A DNA stretch of 64,000 nucleotides from Evansella clarkii (GCF_002019695.1 NZ_KV917376.1:425624-489623); one strand, 5' to 3'. Positions 52,434 through 61,750 are shown, counted from the first letter of the stretch. Numbers and translations are program-made. The notes: a model not told the origin generated them from the letters alone.

Positions 52434-53630
52434 TTACTCAAAGTTAGAACTTCGCCAATGTTGATTTGCAATCGGAGGAGCCATCCATGCCAGGCCTTTG
52501 TTTTCCGCCTGATGGACCGCCTCCCAGTCCTGGCTGTTTCCGCCCTTTAAGTAAACCTCATGGTTGGGCGACTGATCATGTTTTCCAGCGATATCAAAAT
52601 ACCCGTTCCTGTTAAAGACAACATGCACTTCATATTTCACATCAGGGGAAGCAACGAGAGGATTACCTACAGAATGATTCAGTGTAAAAAGCAGATTTTC
52701 CCCGTCTTTCCGAATGTTTTTCAGGACAATTCCTTCATTAGAAGCTGCCTCTTCTTCCCTGAGTTCCTTATTCTGGTCAAATGATCTGGAAGTCCCCGTC
52801 TTTCCTTCCAGTTTTACATCAGGTACCGCTTCGCTGAAGTTTATGGAAATATCAGCTCTTGTACGGTAATGCTCGCTTTCAGCATCAAAGCCTCTTCCGT
52901 CACCTTCAAAATACCGGTCAAGTGACAGGACATTTGGATTTTCAAGCAGCTTTTCTCCTAAAAATGTCGTATAGCGCAGTTCCCAGCGCTTTCCTGTATC
53001 GTCTGTGATATCCTCGGTATCCTGTTTAAGCAATTTTCCGGGAGGCCCGATTTTTTTCATGATCCGGAATTTTTCCATTGCAGGTTCTTCCTGGGATAAA
53101 TCAGGGTTAACTGCTCCAAAGGCCCGGGCAATCAGCGACTTTTGTCTTTTCAGGCTTTCCTCGGAGTCTTCCAGCGGCCGTTCAGCCATAATCCAGTAAA
53201 TGGCGTATTCACCAGGATCAGTTTCCTCGTCCGTAAAATGAGGAGTATCTGTTACTGTAACTTTTTCACCATTTTTATATACATCATAGGTTCCTGTCCC
53301 CTCAATTTCCTCCCAGAAGAGCTCTGTATGGGCTGCAGAAACGACTGCTGCCATGCTCATCTCCTGAAGAATATTATCAGGATTTCTCGCTTTTGGACCG
53401 GTTGTAACCTGCAGCATTAATTTCTCAGCTGGCTCTTCATCGTCTTCATGTTTCAGCCCTTCAAGTGTATAAATACACACTTCTCCTGGAATCAGTTCGT
53501 TATCTTCCAGCTTCCTTCCCCTGTCTTTAAATATAAGCTCATCATCACGGAAAATCTGATAAATGCTCTCTTTCCCTTCCCAGGTAAACGTAATACCGCC
53601 TGAACGGAGTTCCACCGAGTTTATTTTCAT
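52434..53630 (-). CDS. Hypothetical protein with fibronectin-III-like segments
   Basis: This 398-residue cytosolic-looking protein has no signal or membrane helix. The first half has two beta-rich repeats with FN3-like features (ITFTWEGKESIYQIFRDDEL and TELFWEEIEGTGTYDVYKNG). The second half contains LSLDRYFEGDGRGFDAESEH and a late HDQSPNHEVYL that recalls DUF3238 of bacilli, though I am not sure of that assignment. It is rich in Glu and Asp. It converges on the DCC gene, and GGAGGG lies close to the ATG. Function unknown. Confidence 0.65.
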   Translation of the reverse strand: MKINSVELRSGGITFTWEGKESIYQIFRDDELIFKDRGRKLEDNELIPGEVCIYTLEGLKHEDDEEPAEKLMLQVTTGPKARNPDNILQEMSMAAVVSAAHTELFWEEIEGTGTYDVYKNGEKVTVTDTPHFTDEETDPGEYAIYWIMAERPLEDSEESLKRQKSLIARAFGAVNPDLSQEEPAMEKFRIMKKIGPPGKLLKQDTEDITDDTGKRWELRYTTFLGEKLLENPNVLSLDRYFEGDGRGFDAESEHYRTRADISINFSEAVPDVKLEGKTGTSRSFDQNKELREEEAASNEGIVLKNIRKDGENLLFTLNHSVGNPLVASPDVKYEVHVVFNRNGYFDIAGKHDQSPNHEVYLKGGNSQDWEAVHQAENKGLAWMAPPIANQHWRSSNFE

Positions 53631-53763
53631 CTTACCCTCCCCTTCCAGTGTTGGATAGCAGCTGTTTTTGTTCTATATACCCTTTTTCCTCTGGAAAAAC
53701 TCAGCTGTGTTTAATCCGTTGCAGACTTCAGCCTCCCCCTGATTGAATATTAATCATACGTAT

Positions 53764-53822
53764 TTGCAGCTGTCAGCAAGATATGATATAGTAGAGAAAG
53801 GATTGAATGACAGTCAGTCATT
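53764..53822 (+). promoter_or_regulatory. tetR promoter with operator
   Basis: TTGCAG (53764-53769) and TATAGT (53787-53792) are spaced by 17 bp. AATGAC-AGTCA-GTCATT (53806-53822) follows over the expected transcript start, an inverted repeat that returns before the next gene as TGAC-TGATA-GTCA. Confidence 0.6.
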
Positions 53823-53837
53823 TTAGGGGAGAATACT

Positions 53838-54419
53838 ATGGTAACTATTAAAAACGAAAAATACGAAAAACTGCTTGATGCGGCCTTTAAAGTGATGCAG
53901 GAAAAGGGGTTTGAGAAAGCTTCCGTTTCTCATATTGTAAAGGAAGCAGGCGTTGCTCAAGGTACCTTCTACCTTTATTTTTCTTCAAAGAGTGCAGTAG
54001 TGCCTGCGATGGCTGAAAAAATTCTTCATGAGCAGCTGGCGGAATTAAAAGGAAGGCTGCCGGATGCAACCGATATTTATGAAACGATACGAAGTATAAT
54101 AGACGTATCCTTTGAGATAACGGAAAGGTATAAAGATGTCATCCTCTTCTGCTATTCCGGTATGGCTTTTCACCACTCCTTCGACCGGTGGGAACAAATA
54201 TACCTTCCATACTACAGCTGGCTGGAAGCCCGGCTACAGAATGCAGCTGAATCAGGAACAATTCAAGCGGATATAAACATGGGCTATCTTGCCAAAATGA
54301 TTGTTGGTTTAATAGAAAACTCCGCGGAAAACTGCTATCTTTCACATCAGCAGGAAGACAGTCCGGAACAATACAAGGAAGAAGTAAATAAATTTATTTT
54401 AAAAGCTCTTCATCCGTAA
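53838..54419 (+). CDS. TetR-family transcriptional repressor
   Basis: This 193-residue regulator has an N-terminal helix-turn-helix (AAFKVMQEKGFEKASVSHIV, KEAGVAQGTFYLYFSSKSAV) and a ligand-binding C-terminal part, WEQIYLPYYSWLEARLQ among it, similar to YxaF/QacR-type regulators. The same operator pattern stands before it and before the transporter gene that follows, so it probably represses both and responds to a compound or metal handled by that transporter. Confidence 0.9.
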   Translation: MVTIKNEKYEKLLDAAFKVMQEKGFEKASVSHIVKEAGVAQGTFYLYFSSKSAVVPAMAEKILHEQLAELKGRLPDATDIYETIRSIIDVSFEITERYKDVILFCYSGMAFHHSFDRWEQIYLPYYSWLEARLQNAAESGTIQADINMGYLAKMIVGLIENSAENCYLSHQQEDSPEQYKEEVNKFILKALHP

Positions 54420-54439
54420 GAGCTTTTTCAGAACTCATT

Positions 54440-54456
54440 AATGACTGATAGTCAGT
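54440..54456 (+). promoter_or_regulatory. Second TetR operator, before the CDF gene
   Basis: AATGAC-TGATA-GTCAGT repeats the TGAC-N5-GTCA pattern of the site at 53806. It lies 25 bases before the transporter start. Confidence 0.55.
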
Positions 54457-54481
54457 CACAATTTCAAAAAGAGGTGCTAGT

Positions 54482-55396
54482 ATGAATAGCTTTATTAAAA
54501 CAGAAAAAGGAATACTCACTATATCTGTATACAGTGCAGTTGTTTTTTCTGTTGCCGGGGTACTGCTCGGGATTTTAAGTATGTCACAGATGATTTTATT
54601 TGATGGTCTGTATTCTTTTATAAGTGTAGTACTGTCCCTCCTTTCTCTCGGGGCAGCGCAATATATCCGTAAAAATGATTTTCAGCGTTTTCCTTTTGGG
54701 AAAGAAATTATTGAACCGATCGTCTTAATTGTAAAATACACAGTTATACTTGTTCTCTGTTCCGGTGCTTTTATCTCGGCCGCCGCTGCCTTGTTCACAG
54801 GGGGACGGGAAACAGCCTTAGGATATGCTCTGTTATATGCTGTCCTGTCTGCAGGCGGCTGCTATCTCGTATATTTATTCCTAAGCAGGAAACAGCAGAC
54901 AATTCGTTCAGGTTTTATTAAAGCAGAGGCAAACCAGTGGAAAATGGATATGTATTTAAGTTTTGCCGTACTCGGTGGTTTTATCGTTACCGCAATGGCC
55001 TCTGCTGCCGGCTTCAGCTTCATAACTCCTTATATGGACCCTCTGATGGTACTTCTTGTTTCAGGGTACTTTATTAAAGTGCCGCTTGCTGAAATAGTAA
55101 AAGCTTTTAAGGAAGTACTGGAGATGGCTCCCGATAAAGAAATTCAGCAGCAAATCAGCGGAACAATAAAGAAAGTTACTGTACGCCATAATATTGAAGA
55201 ATCATTTCTAAGGGTCTCCAAAGTTGGAAGCAAGCTTTATGTGGAAGTGGACTTTGTTCTGCAGACTGAATCAAACGTGAAAACTGTGGAACAGCAGGAC
55301 CAGGTGAGAGAAGAAATAGCTGACGGAATTAAGAAAATCAAATATGATAAATGGCTGTCTGTTTCCTTTACTAAAGACAGGAAATGGGCAATATAA
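54482..55396 (+). CDS. Cation diffusion facilitator-family transporter
   Basis: This 304-residue membrane protein has six predicted helices, with family positions in ILFDGLYSFISVVLSLLSLG and IKAEANQWKMDMYLSFAVLG, where the usual metal-site Asp/His pairs are partly altered (FDxxYS and EANQWxxD). It exports a divalent cation or a related substrate. The C-terminal cytosolic domain (residues 225-304) is present. It follows the TetR gene and should be under its control. The altered site makes the substrate uncertain. Confidence 0.8.
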   Translation: MNSFIKTEKGILTISVYSAVVFSVAGVLLGILSMSQMILFDGLYSFISVVLSLLSLGAAQYIRKNDFQRFPFGKEIIEPIVLIVKYTVILVLCSGAFISAAAALFTGGRETALGYALLYAVLSAGGCYLVYLFLSRKQQTIRSGFIKAEANQWKMDMYLSFAVLGGFIVTAMASAAGFSFITPYMDPLMVLLVSGYFIKVPLAEIVKAFKEVLEMAPDKEIQQQISGTIKKVTVRHNIEESFLRVSKVGSKLYVEVDFVLQTESNVKTVEQQDQVREEIADGIKKIKYDKWLSVSFTKDRKWAI

Positions 55397-55440
55397 TGAT
55401 AGACCAGCCGCCAGAAAAAAAAGAAATGATTTTTAGGAAG

Positions 55441-55472
55441 AAAGCCGGGGATATTTCCGGCTTTTTCTCTTT
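55441..55472 (+). terminator. Terminator of the CDF gene
   Basis: AAAGCCGG and CCGGCTTT pair around an 8-nt loop, followed by TTCTCTTTTT. Confidence 0.8.
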
Positions 55473-55788
55473 TTATAACTTACTTTTTTATAATAATTAC
55501 TAGAATCACCTCTACTTTCAGACTTTTTGATAGTAAACTCCTCCTCCATTCCTCCTGGTCATTCCTGTCTCCCCACTATTTCCGGATATTTCGTGCACCT
55601 TCTGCAAAATCCGACGCTCAGACAATTTATTTAATGAATATCAAAATAGATTAGAACTATTGGCAGTTTATCGATAGTTTAAGAGAATAAAGTCATACGG
55701 GGTTTTCCCTGTTTTTTGCCAATAAGCAAGAAAAGGAGGTTCTAAGTATTATCCATCTGCTAAATTATCACAAGGAGGTTTTGAGTGA

Positions 55789-57186
55789 ATGACAAAGAAA
55801 TTCAGTCTTATAACTTTAACAGCTATGCTATTTTTCTCAACTATGTTTGTCATTAATCCAGGTTTGAATCTTTCCTCATCCGGAGTTTCGACTGCTTTTG
55901 CAGAAGCACCTGGTAAATCCGCTTCTGCGTTTGACCGTAAAATTACAGCAAGGTTCAGCTCCGATAATGCGATGGAACATATTTACCACCTTTCTGTAGA
56001 GATCGGCCCCCGTGTTGCAGGTACTGAGGAAGAATGGGAAACAGCCGAGTATATACAAAATGAGCTTGAAAGCTATGGGTACAACACACATATTCAGGAA
56101 TTCGGCATTCCTGACAGGGTAGAAGGTTCACTTACCGCCTCTTATACTAACGATGAGATCCCGATGCGCCTCGCTACAGGGTCTGCAGGTACTGATGCAG
56201 AAGGGCTCACTGCGGAAATCTATCATACGGGACTTGGGTATCCTGAAGACTTCACAGAAGAAGCTGAAGGAAAAATCGCTCTCATTCAGCGCGGCGGATT
56301 TACCTTCTGGGAGAAAACGGTGAATGCAGCAGAAGCAGGCGCTGCGGGAGTTATAATCTATGACAATTCAGCAAGCTCCAATCCTTTTACACCTAGCCTT
56401 GGAGGAAATGTTGCACCTGTCCCGGTAATGGGAATAACAATGGCTGACGGTGAAGCGATGGCAGCTGCTGCAGAAGATGGGCATACCGCTACTATTCAGG
56501 TTACAGCCTTTGAGAACCAGTCTTCCCCTAATGTAATAGCTGTTAAAGAACCTAAAGGGGGACCTCCAACTGGCCAGGACCCTGAAATAGTCTATGTTAC
56601 CGCGCATTTTGACAGTGTTCCAGGTTCACCCGGCGCCAGCGATAATGCTTCAGGAACAGGAACAGCTTTAGAGCTTGCGAGAATTTTGAAAGCGTATCCA
56701 ACGGAAAAAGAGATTCGCTTTGTTTTTGTAGGTGCGGAAGAAATCGGCTTATTAGGAGCAAGACATTATGTGAGTGAGCTTTCGGATGATGAAATCAGCC
56801 GGAGCGCAGCCAACTTTAATATGGACATGGTAGGAACTGCCTGGGAACAGGCTACAGCACTTTATGTGAATGTAGTGGACGGACAGCCAAATGCTGTATG
56901 GCAGGCTGCAAGCGCAGCAGCGGAACGCCTTGGAAACGATACTCTCGTACTCTTCCAGAGGGGGTCGTCCGACCATGTTGCTTTCCATGACGCAGGTATT
57001 GACGCCGCTAACTTTATTCGAAGAGAACCAGGTACAGCCAGTCTTGAACCTTGGTACCATACTCCGGAAGATACATTTGACAAGATAAGCCAGGAACGTA
57101 TTCAGGAAGCTGGGGAGTTAATTGGTTCGGCAATATATGATTTCAGCAGCAGAACTGTTCCAGGTCGTGGGCCTGGAGGCCGATAA
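55789..57186 (+). CDS. Secreted M28 aminopeptidase with PA domain
   Basis: This 465-residue exported peptidase has a signal peptide (residues 1-38), a PA insertion domain (about 140-245, with GKIALIQRGGFTFWEKTVNA) and the M28 zinc core. Ligands: VTAHFDSVPGSPGASDNASG (His and bridging Asp), VGAEEIGLLG (catalytic Glu and ligand Glu), NMDMVG (Asp) and YHTPEDTFDKI (His). It likely frees N-terminal amino acids outside the cell. AAGGAGG lies 10 nt before the ATG. A paralogue without the PA domain follows after 53 bases. Confidence 0.93.
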   Translation: MTKKFSLITLTAMLFFSTMFVINPGLNLSSSGVSTAFAEAPGKSASAFDRKITARFSSDNAMEHIYHLSVEIGPRVAGTEEEWETAEYIQNELESYGYNTHIQEFGIPDRVEGSLTASYTNDEIPMRLATGSAGTDAEGLTAEIYHTGLGYPEDFTEEAEGKIALIQRGGFTFWEKTVNAAEAGAAGVIIYDNSASSNPFTPSLGGNVAPVPVMGITMADGEAMAAAAEDGHTATIQVTAFENQSSPNVIAVKEPKGGPPTGQDPEIVYVTAHFDSVPGSPGASDNASGTGTALELARILKAYPTEKEIRFVFVGAEEIGLLGARHYVSELSDDEISRSAANFNMDMVGTAWEQATALYVNVVDGQPNAVWQAASAAAERLGNDTLVLFQRGSSDHVAFHDAGIDAANFIRREPGTASLEPWYHTPEDTFDKISQERIQEAGELIGSAIYDFSSRTVPGRGPGGR

Positions 57187-57239
57187 TTTATTAGTAGTTT
57201 TTCAGATATTAAGCGAATTTAATAAGGAGATGATTAGCT

Positions 57240-58217
57240 GTGAAAAGACAGATATCTGTTTTGTCTGTCATAATAATGCTGTTCACTCTGCTTCCTTTTG
57301 CCGCACTTGAGGCAGAGGCCAGAAACCCATCTGCACAGGCTTTTGATAACAGGATTATTAAGCAAATTGACGTTGACAATATTTATGATCATGTGTACCA
57401 CCTGTCTGAAAACATCGGGCCTCGTGTATACGGTACGGAGGCTGAACTGGAAACAGTTGAATATTTAGCAGATCAGTTTGAAAGTTACGGTTACACAGAT
57501 GTAGAAATTCAGCCATTCCCTGCGCGGAATACGACGGCATATAATGTTGTAGCTACAAAGTATCCTAATAACAGAAATATGGACAGCGGACAAATTCTAA
57601 TTGTCGGCGCCCATCATGATACTGTCCCTGGATCTCCCGGGGCGAATGATGATGCATCTGGAACAGGGGTTATGCTTGAGCTGGCCCGTGTAATGGCAAA
57701 CGCTCCAACAGACACTGAGATTCGTTTTGTGGCCTTTGGTGCGGAAGAGATCGGGCTGGTAGGCTCCCGTTATTATGCAAACAATATGACACAAGATGAA
57801 GTGGATCGGACAGTCGGTATGTTCCAGCTTGATATGGTTGGAAGCAGAGACGCCGGTGACTTAATCATGTTCACTGTGGATGGGCAGCAAAATACAGTGA
57901 CAGACCTGGCAGCTTCAGCAGGTGCAAGGGTTTCCCAGAATGAAATCCCGCCATTCAGCATGCTGGGGCGAAGCGACCATGTTCCTTTCTATGAGAGGGG
58001 TATACCTGCCGCTTTATTCATCCATACTCCTCTTGAGCCTTGGTATCATACTCCTGAGGATACGATTGACAAAATCAGCATTGAAAAACTGGAGGATGTA
58101 GCGCGTATTGTGGGAGCAGCCGTTTACCATGCTGCAAGGCCTGATACACCTGCTCTCGAGCGATCTCAGGTAGCGCCACAGCCAGTAGATTACTATTATA
58201 AAGACCCGAATTTGTAA
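57240..58217 (+). CDS. Secreted M28 aminopeptidase (paralogue without PA domain)
   Basis: This 325-residue exported peptidase starts at GTG with AAGGAG 10 nt upstream and a signal peptide (KRQISVLSVIIMLFTLLPFA, cut after AEA). Ligands match its neighbour: VGAHHDTVPGSPGANDDASG, FGAEEIGLVGS, LDMVGS and YHTPEDTIDKI. The PA domain is missing, and the early part (HVYHLSENIGPRVYGTEAEL) is shared with the first copy (HIYHLSVEIGPRVAGTEEEW). The pair likely arose by duplication and forms an operon ending at 58267. Confidence 0.93.
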   Translation: MKRQISVLSVIIMLFTLLPFAALEAEARNPSAQAFDNRIIKQIDVDNIYDHVYHLSENIGPRVYGTEAELETVEYLADQFESYGYTDVEIQPFPARNTTAYNVVATKYPNNRNMDSGQILIVGAHHDTVPGSPGANDDASGTGVMLELARVMANAPTDTEIRFVAFGAEEIGLVGSRYYANNMTQDEVDRTVGMFQLDMVGSRDAGDLIMFTVDGQQNTVTDLAASAGARVSQNEIPPFSMLGRSDHVPFYERGIPAALFIHTPLEPWYHTPEDTIDKISIEKLEDVARIVGAAVYHAARPDTPALERSQVAPQPVDYYYKDPNL

Positions 58218-58235
58218 GAGAGGAGAAATCTTTAC

Positions 58236-58267
58236 GGTCGTATGAGAGGTCCATACGACCGTTTTTT
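58236..58267 (+). terminator. Terminator of the M28 pair
   Basis: GGTCGTATG and CATACGACC form a 9-bp stem with a 7-nt loop, followed by GTTTTTTT. Confidence 0.85.
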
Positions 58268-58365
58268 TATGCTCGAACCAATCTTTTTTTTCTCATGACC
58301 CCACTGGCTAATCCTCAAAATACTTCAGCATTGCACTCTTTCCTTTTTTTAAGGGGGGCATGCTT

Positions 58366-59175
58366 TTAATTCTGGCAGTTACGGCAGTAAAAAGTTTTCC
58401 GGGACGAAATTTCATCTTTTGTAAGTGAACCGCTGCATCTTATACACGGTTCCCCTGCTCTGTCATAAACATAACAATTGTTATTATAGCTCCCTGTAAG
58501 CTCGTCCCCTTTGAATACTGGTTCATCCATATATCCGCCAAGTGATATTCCCCGCTCCAGCACTGATATGATGCTTTCATAAAGTGCGCTCACTTCTTCT
58601 CCTGATAATTCATTTACCGGCCTTGCCGGGTGCAGCCTTGCATTAAAGCAGATTTCATCGGAATATAAGTTTCCAATGCCAGATATAAACTTCTGGTTAA
58701 CAAGCAATGTTTTCAGCATACTTCGCCTGTTAGAGAGAAGGGATCGAAATTTCTCTTTTGTAAAACCAGCACTTAAAGGTTCAGTCCCCAGATCAGCCAG
58801 CTTTTCATCCAGCTGATCCTGAGTCAATAAGTGTAAGTAACCAAGCCTCAGACCGATAAAATAGAGCTCCTGGTTTCCGAAGGACAAAGTTACCTGCTTC
58901 GTCCGGTCCGGACTGTCTTCCCCGCCCCCTATATACATCCATCCTCCGAGCATAAGATGAAGCAAAAGGCTCTTCCCTGAGTCCAGCCTGAAAATCAGGT
59001 GTTTTGCTCTCCGGTCCACAGTAGTCAGTGCGGAGTTCTGCAGCTCGGAGGCAAACTGGGGTAAAAGAAGATTTACTGTCTTTTCCCTTGTCACTTCTGT
59101 TTTAGTTATTCTTTGTCCAGCAAGCCTTTCATTAAATATCCGTCTGTAATTTTCCATCTCTGGCAGTTCCGGCAC
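58366..59175 (-). CDS. Formamidopyrimidine-DNA glycosylase family protein (Fpg/Nei)
   Basis: This 269-residue protein starts at GTG 59175, so that Pro becomes residue 2 (PELPEMENYRR), the catalytic N-terminal proline of the family; a longer frame from the ATG at 59184 would bury it. Other marks: Lys in DRRAKHLIFRL, the H2TH segment KFISGIGNLYSDEICFNA and a zinc finger CIRC...CRNC at the end. It removes damaged bases and cuts the strand. The main Fpg of bacilli lies beside polA; this is probably a second, divergent member. Confidence 0.92.
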   Translation of the reverse strand: MPELPEMENYRRIFNERLAGQRITKTEVTREKTVNLLLPQFASELQNSALTTVDRRAKHLIFRLDSGKSLLLHLMLGGWMYIGGGEDSPDRTKQVTLSFGNQELYFIGLRLGYLHLLTQDQLDEKLADLGTEPLSAGFTKEKFRSLLSNRRSMLKTLLVNQKFISGIGNLYSDEICFNARLHPARPVNELSGEEVSALYESIISVLERGISLGGYMDEPVFKGDELTGSYNNNCYVYDRAGEPCIRCSGSLTKDEISSRKTFYCRNCQN

Positions 59176-59439
59176 TTTTCTCATCCTTATCTTAAGAAAT
59201 TACCCTGAGGTGTCTGCTTACAAAAATCCTCTTCAGCTCACAACTGTAGTATGTAACCAAAATTTCATACCATGCGGGAAACAATGGTGTTTGCTAATAA
59301 TAAGGGGGTAATACTTCTGCATTTACAGTGCTGCTGTAAGTACCGATTTATTAATCTTTATAATAAACTGGGCCGAATTAAGAGAGTTTGCACTTATCGG
59401 CTTTGGAGGTTTAAGTTAAACAGCCTATTTAATAATTAG

Positions 59440-59632
59440 ACGTAAAAATTCCGGTTAATTATTATTTTTTGTTAAAAAGGGCTTAAATAGACGGAGCGAT
59501 TCCGCCTATTCACCTGAAAAATGCAAAAATGAGAGAATTTGCTTCGCATAACCGGAAAACTTCCCCTTATACTACGCCGAAACAAGCTCAAGTCTTCATA
59601 TAGACGGACAAACTCCGTTTATTTTACTATTG
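59440..59632. repeat. Dispersed hairpin repeat, copy 2 (reverse of copy 1)
   Basis: The core 59482-59590, read on the minus strand, matches 28719-28826 over about 105 bases with small gaps (TATAAGGGGAAGTTTTCCGG, GAATAGGCGGAAT, CTATTTAAG). It also holds AGACGGA/TCCGTTT hairpins. No coding frame is evident; it fills most of the gap 59185-59725. Confidence 0.7.
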
Positions 59633-59667
59633 GGTTTTATACCCCTCCTTAAAGATAGTGCAAAAGA

Positions 59668-59700
59668 AAAGCTTCCCCCAATTATGGCGGGGAAAGCTTT
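59668..59700 (-). terminator. Terminator of the 79-residue gene
   Basis: On the minus strand AAAGCTTTCCCC pairs with GGGGAAGCTTT and is followed by TCTTTTG. Confidence 0.75.
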
Positions 59701-59725
59701 CACTGTCTCGTAAATTAGTCTGTTC

Positions 59726-59965
59726 TTAAACTTTCTCTACGAGATATACTTTCTTTTCGTAATATTGCTTCTCTGCAGTTTCCTGTGAATGTTCAAAGAA
59801 ACCATCAAACTCCTGGGTTACTTTATACTCCCGGTCCGACTCCGTAAAGAGTTGTCTCCCGTTCGTGGAAAGCAGCACGGCCTCCGTCGTACTGATAAAA
59901 CTGTCCAGTTCACTCGCAGTGTAGTGTTCTCCTGGTTTTAAGCTCGTTAAACCTGGCTTAGACAT
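59726..59965 (-). CDS. Small hypothetical protein of 79 residues
   Basis: GGGAGG lies 9 nt before the ATG at 59965. SKPGLTSLKPGEHYTASELD is followed by a beta-rich middle and an acidic helix (EKQYYEKKVYLVEKV). Soluble, no Cys. Not recognised. It lies behind ohr in the same direction but with a 114-base gap. Confidence 0.65.
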   Translation of the reverse strand: MSKPGLTSLKPGEHYTASELDSFISTTEAVLLSTNGRQLFTESDREYKVTQEFDGFFEHSQETAEKQYYEKKVYLVEKV

Positions 59966-60079
59966 TTTTATCAACCTCCCGTTGTTATTGGCTTTTCCCA
60001 GTACCTGCAGAGGCAAAACGTAAAAAGTTGTATCGCAGCAGTTAAGAAAACTCGTAGATTGGTGAACTGAAGGCGAAGA

Positions 60080-60496
60080 TTATACTGCTTTTGGAGTAAT
60101 GTTCACCTCAATATTTCCTCTTGTCGCCTTTGAATATGGGCAAAATTCGTGCGCCTTATCTGTAAGCTCTTTCGCCTCATCCTGTGATACGCCTTTAATC
60201 TCCACGATCAGCTCCACAGCTATTTTAAACCCACCATCCTCCGGGTCTTTCAGAAGGCTTACTTCCGCGGTAGTTTCCGATTCGATCTCTTTTTTCGACT
60301 TTTTCGCCATCAGATTTAAAGCACCGTCATAACATGCCGCATAGCCTGCCGCGAACAGCTGCTCCGGATTTGTTCCTTCCTTTGACGAACCAGACCCTGG
60401 CATTGTCAGCCCAAGATCAATCATACTATCATCAGATTTCACATGTCCTTCTCTGCCGCCCTGCGCGGTTGCACGTGAAGTGAGGACTTTTTCCAT
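60080..60496 (-). CDS. ohr: Organic hydroperoxide resistance protein
   Basis: This 138-residue OsmC-fold peroxidase reduces organic hydroperoxides with lipoyl thiols. The active pair is seen: Cys in GYAACYDGALN (near residue 55) and in HEFCPYSKATRGN (near residue 119). Arg and Glu of the site are in TSRATAQGGREGHV and GTNPEQLFA. No ohrR repressor lies beside it, unlike in B. subtilis. Confidence 0.95.
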   Translation of the reverse strand: MEKVLTSRATAQGGREGHVKSDDSMIDLGLTMPGSGSSKEGTNPEQLFAAGYAACYDGALNLMAKKSKKEIESETTAEVSLLKDPEDGGFKIAVELIVEIKGVSQDEAKELTDKAHEFCPYSKATRGNIEVNITPKAV

Positions 60497-60799
60497 TTTT
60501 ATAACCTCCTTTAAAAATAAGCATCTTTAATAACATTCCCCGATAAGCTGTCTTAGAAAACGAGACTAAAGTCATTTTTCCATGGGAAACTTAAACTATT
60601 TTAGCGGATGGAATTCAGCTTTCGTTGATTGACTGCCTGATTTCGCTGATTGAATAGCCTTTTTCAATAATTGAACCTCACTTTTCGCTGAAACAGCGGT
60701 CAAAACCAACTCCGGAAAAGCAAAAATATAGCAAAAAGACGTCCCTCTTAAGCTCGCTATTCGCGGCCTTAAGTGAGAACGCCTTAACTTTTGAGAAAA

Positions 60800-61750
60800 T
60801 TATGCTTTTAACAGAGACTGGACACTAGTAGTGAAAGAGAATAATGCATTTTTCACCCGTGCAAATAGTCCGTCGGATTTCTCCTCAATTTCAGCGGCTG
60901 CGATGGCTGGATCTGCCAGTAATTCAGCAGTCAGCCCGTCAAAATTGTCCGCTTCTGTCACCCCCGCTGGAAAATCACCCTCGTTTCCAGCTAATATAAC
61001 TCTCTCTGCTCCGAGTCTGTCAATTTCCTTGACTATATCCCCGGAAACTTGTCCTTTTTCAGTAAAAAGAACAGGGGCTTCATCATACATATCGGATAAG
61101 GCTTTTGTGGAAAAATGAGCTGCTTTCGCCGGAAGGATGATTACAGTTTTCGAAGGATGCTCTTCTGCGAAACCTTCAGGGTACATACCACGGGAAATCT
61201 CTGCAGACATCCTCACAAGTTCACTGCCATTCAGCCTGTCCATAAAAGTCTGTCCAGTTGTCCCATCGTCAATAATCACCCTGGTTGCCCCAAGATAACG
61301 GGAGTTCCAGTAATTGCTCTCCGGAAGATTAGTAATCGTTACTCCTTCAGAGCGCGCCGCATGAATGAATTCATCGTTACCGATATACATGCCTGAGTGA
61401 GTAATCTTTACGTTATCCCGGTGGCCCGTCCTTTCAAAATAAAGGATGTCCCCCGGCTGAAGGTCTTCCCTGCTGACTGGTATTCCTGCTTTTGCCTGGT
61501 TTCTTGCTACGCGGGGAAGGTACACGCCCACTTCACGATATATATATTGAAGGTATCCTGAACAATCAAATCCTTCAGGGGTTGTGCCGCCCCATTCGTA
61601 TTCAATGCCAAGATAATCCCTTGAAATATCCATAAGCTCGTCTACCTGGTTACTCTCCTGCCCTCCGGCAGCTGAGACTGCGGAATTCTGGGTAAATAAA
61701 CCAGTGAACGCTACAACAAACAGCAATGCGATCGATGTAATCTTTCTCAT
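60800..61750 (-). CDS. NlpC/P60 endopeptidase with cell-wall-binding region
   Basis: This 316-residue exported protein has a signal peptide (residues 1-28, cut after VSA). The NlpC/P60 domain (about 35-165) has the catalytic Cys in EGFDCSGYLQYIYREVG, His in THSGMYIGND and third polar residue in EFIHAARSEG. The C-terminal part (about 170-280) resembles a single cell-wall-binding repeat 2 (SAEISRGMYPEGFAEEHPSK, GAERVILAGNEGDFP), where most proteins have three. It cuts gamma-D-Glu-diamino acid links in peptidoglycan. Confidence 0.9.
   Translation of the reverse strand: MRKITSIALLFVVAFTGLFTQNSAVSAAGGQESNQVDELMDISRDYLGIEYEWGGTTPEGFDCSGYLQYIYREVGVYLPRVARNQAKAGIPVSREDLQPGDILYFERTGHRDNVKITHSGMYIGNDEFIHAARSEGVTITNLPESNYWNSRYLGATRVIIDDGTTGQTFMDRLNGSELVRMSAEISRGMYPEGFAEEHPSKTVIILPAKAAHFSTKALSDMYDEAPVLFTEKGQVSGDIVKEIDRLGAERVILAGNEGDFPAGVTEADNFDGLTAELLADPAIAAAEIEEKSDGLFARVKNALFSFTTSVQSLLKA

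Noticed and set aside
60497-60799. Gene or RNA between ohr and the NlpC/P60 gene
   Set aside because: Only short GATTGA-like repeats and a weak hairpin are visible; no frame or ribosome site.
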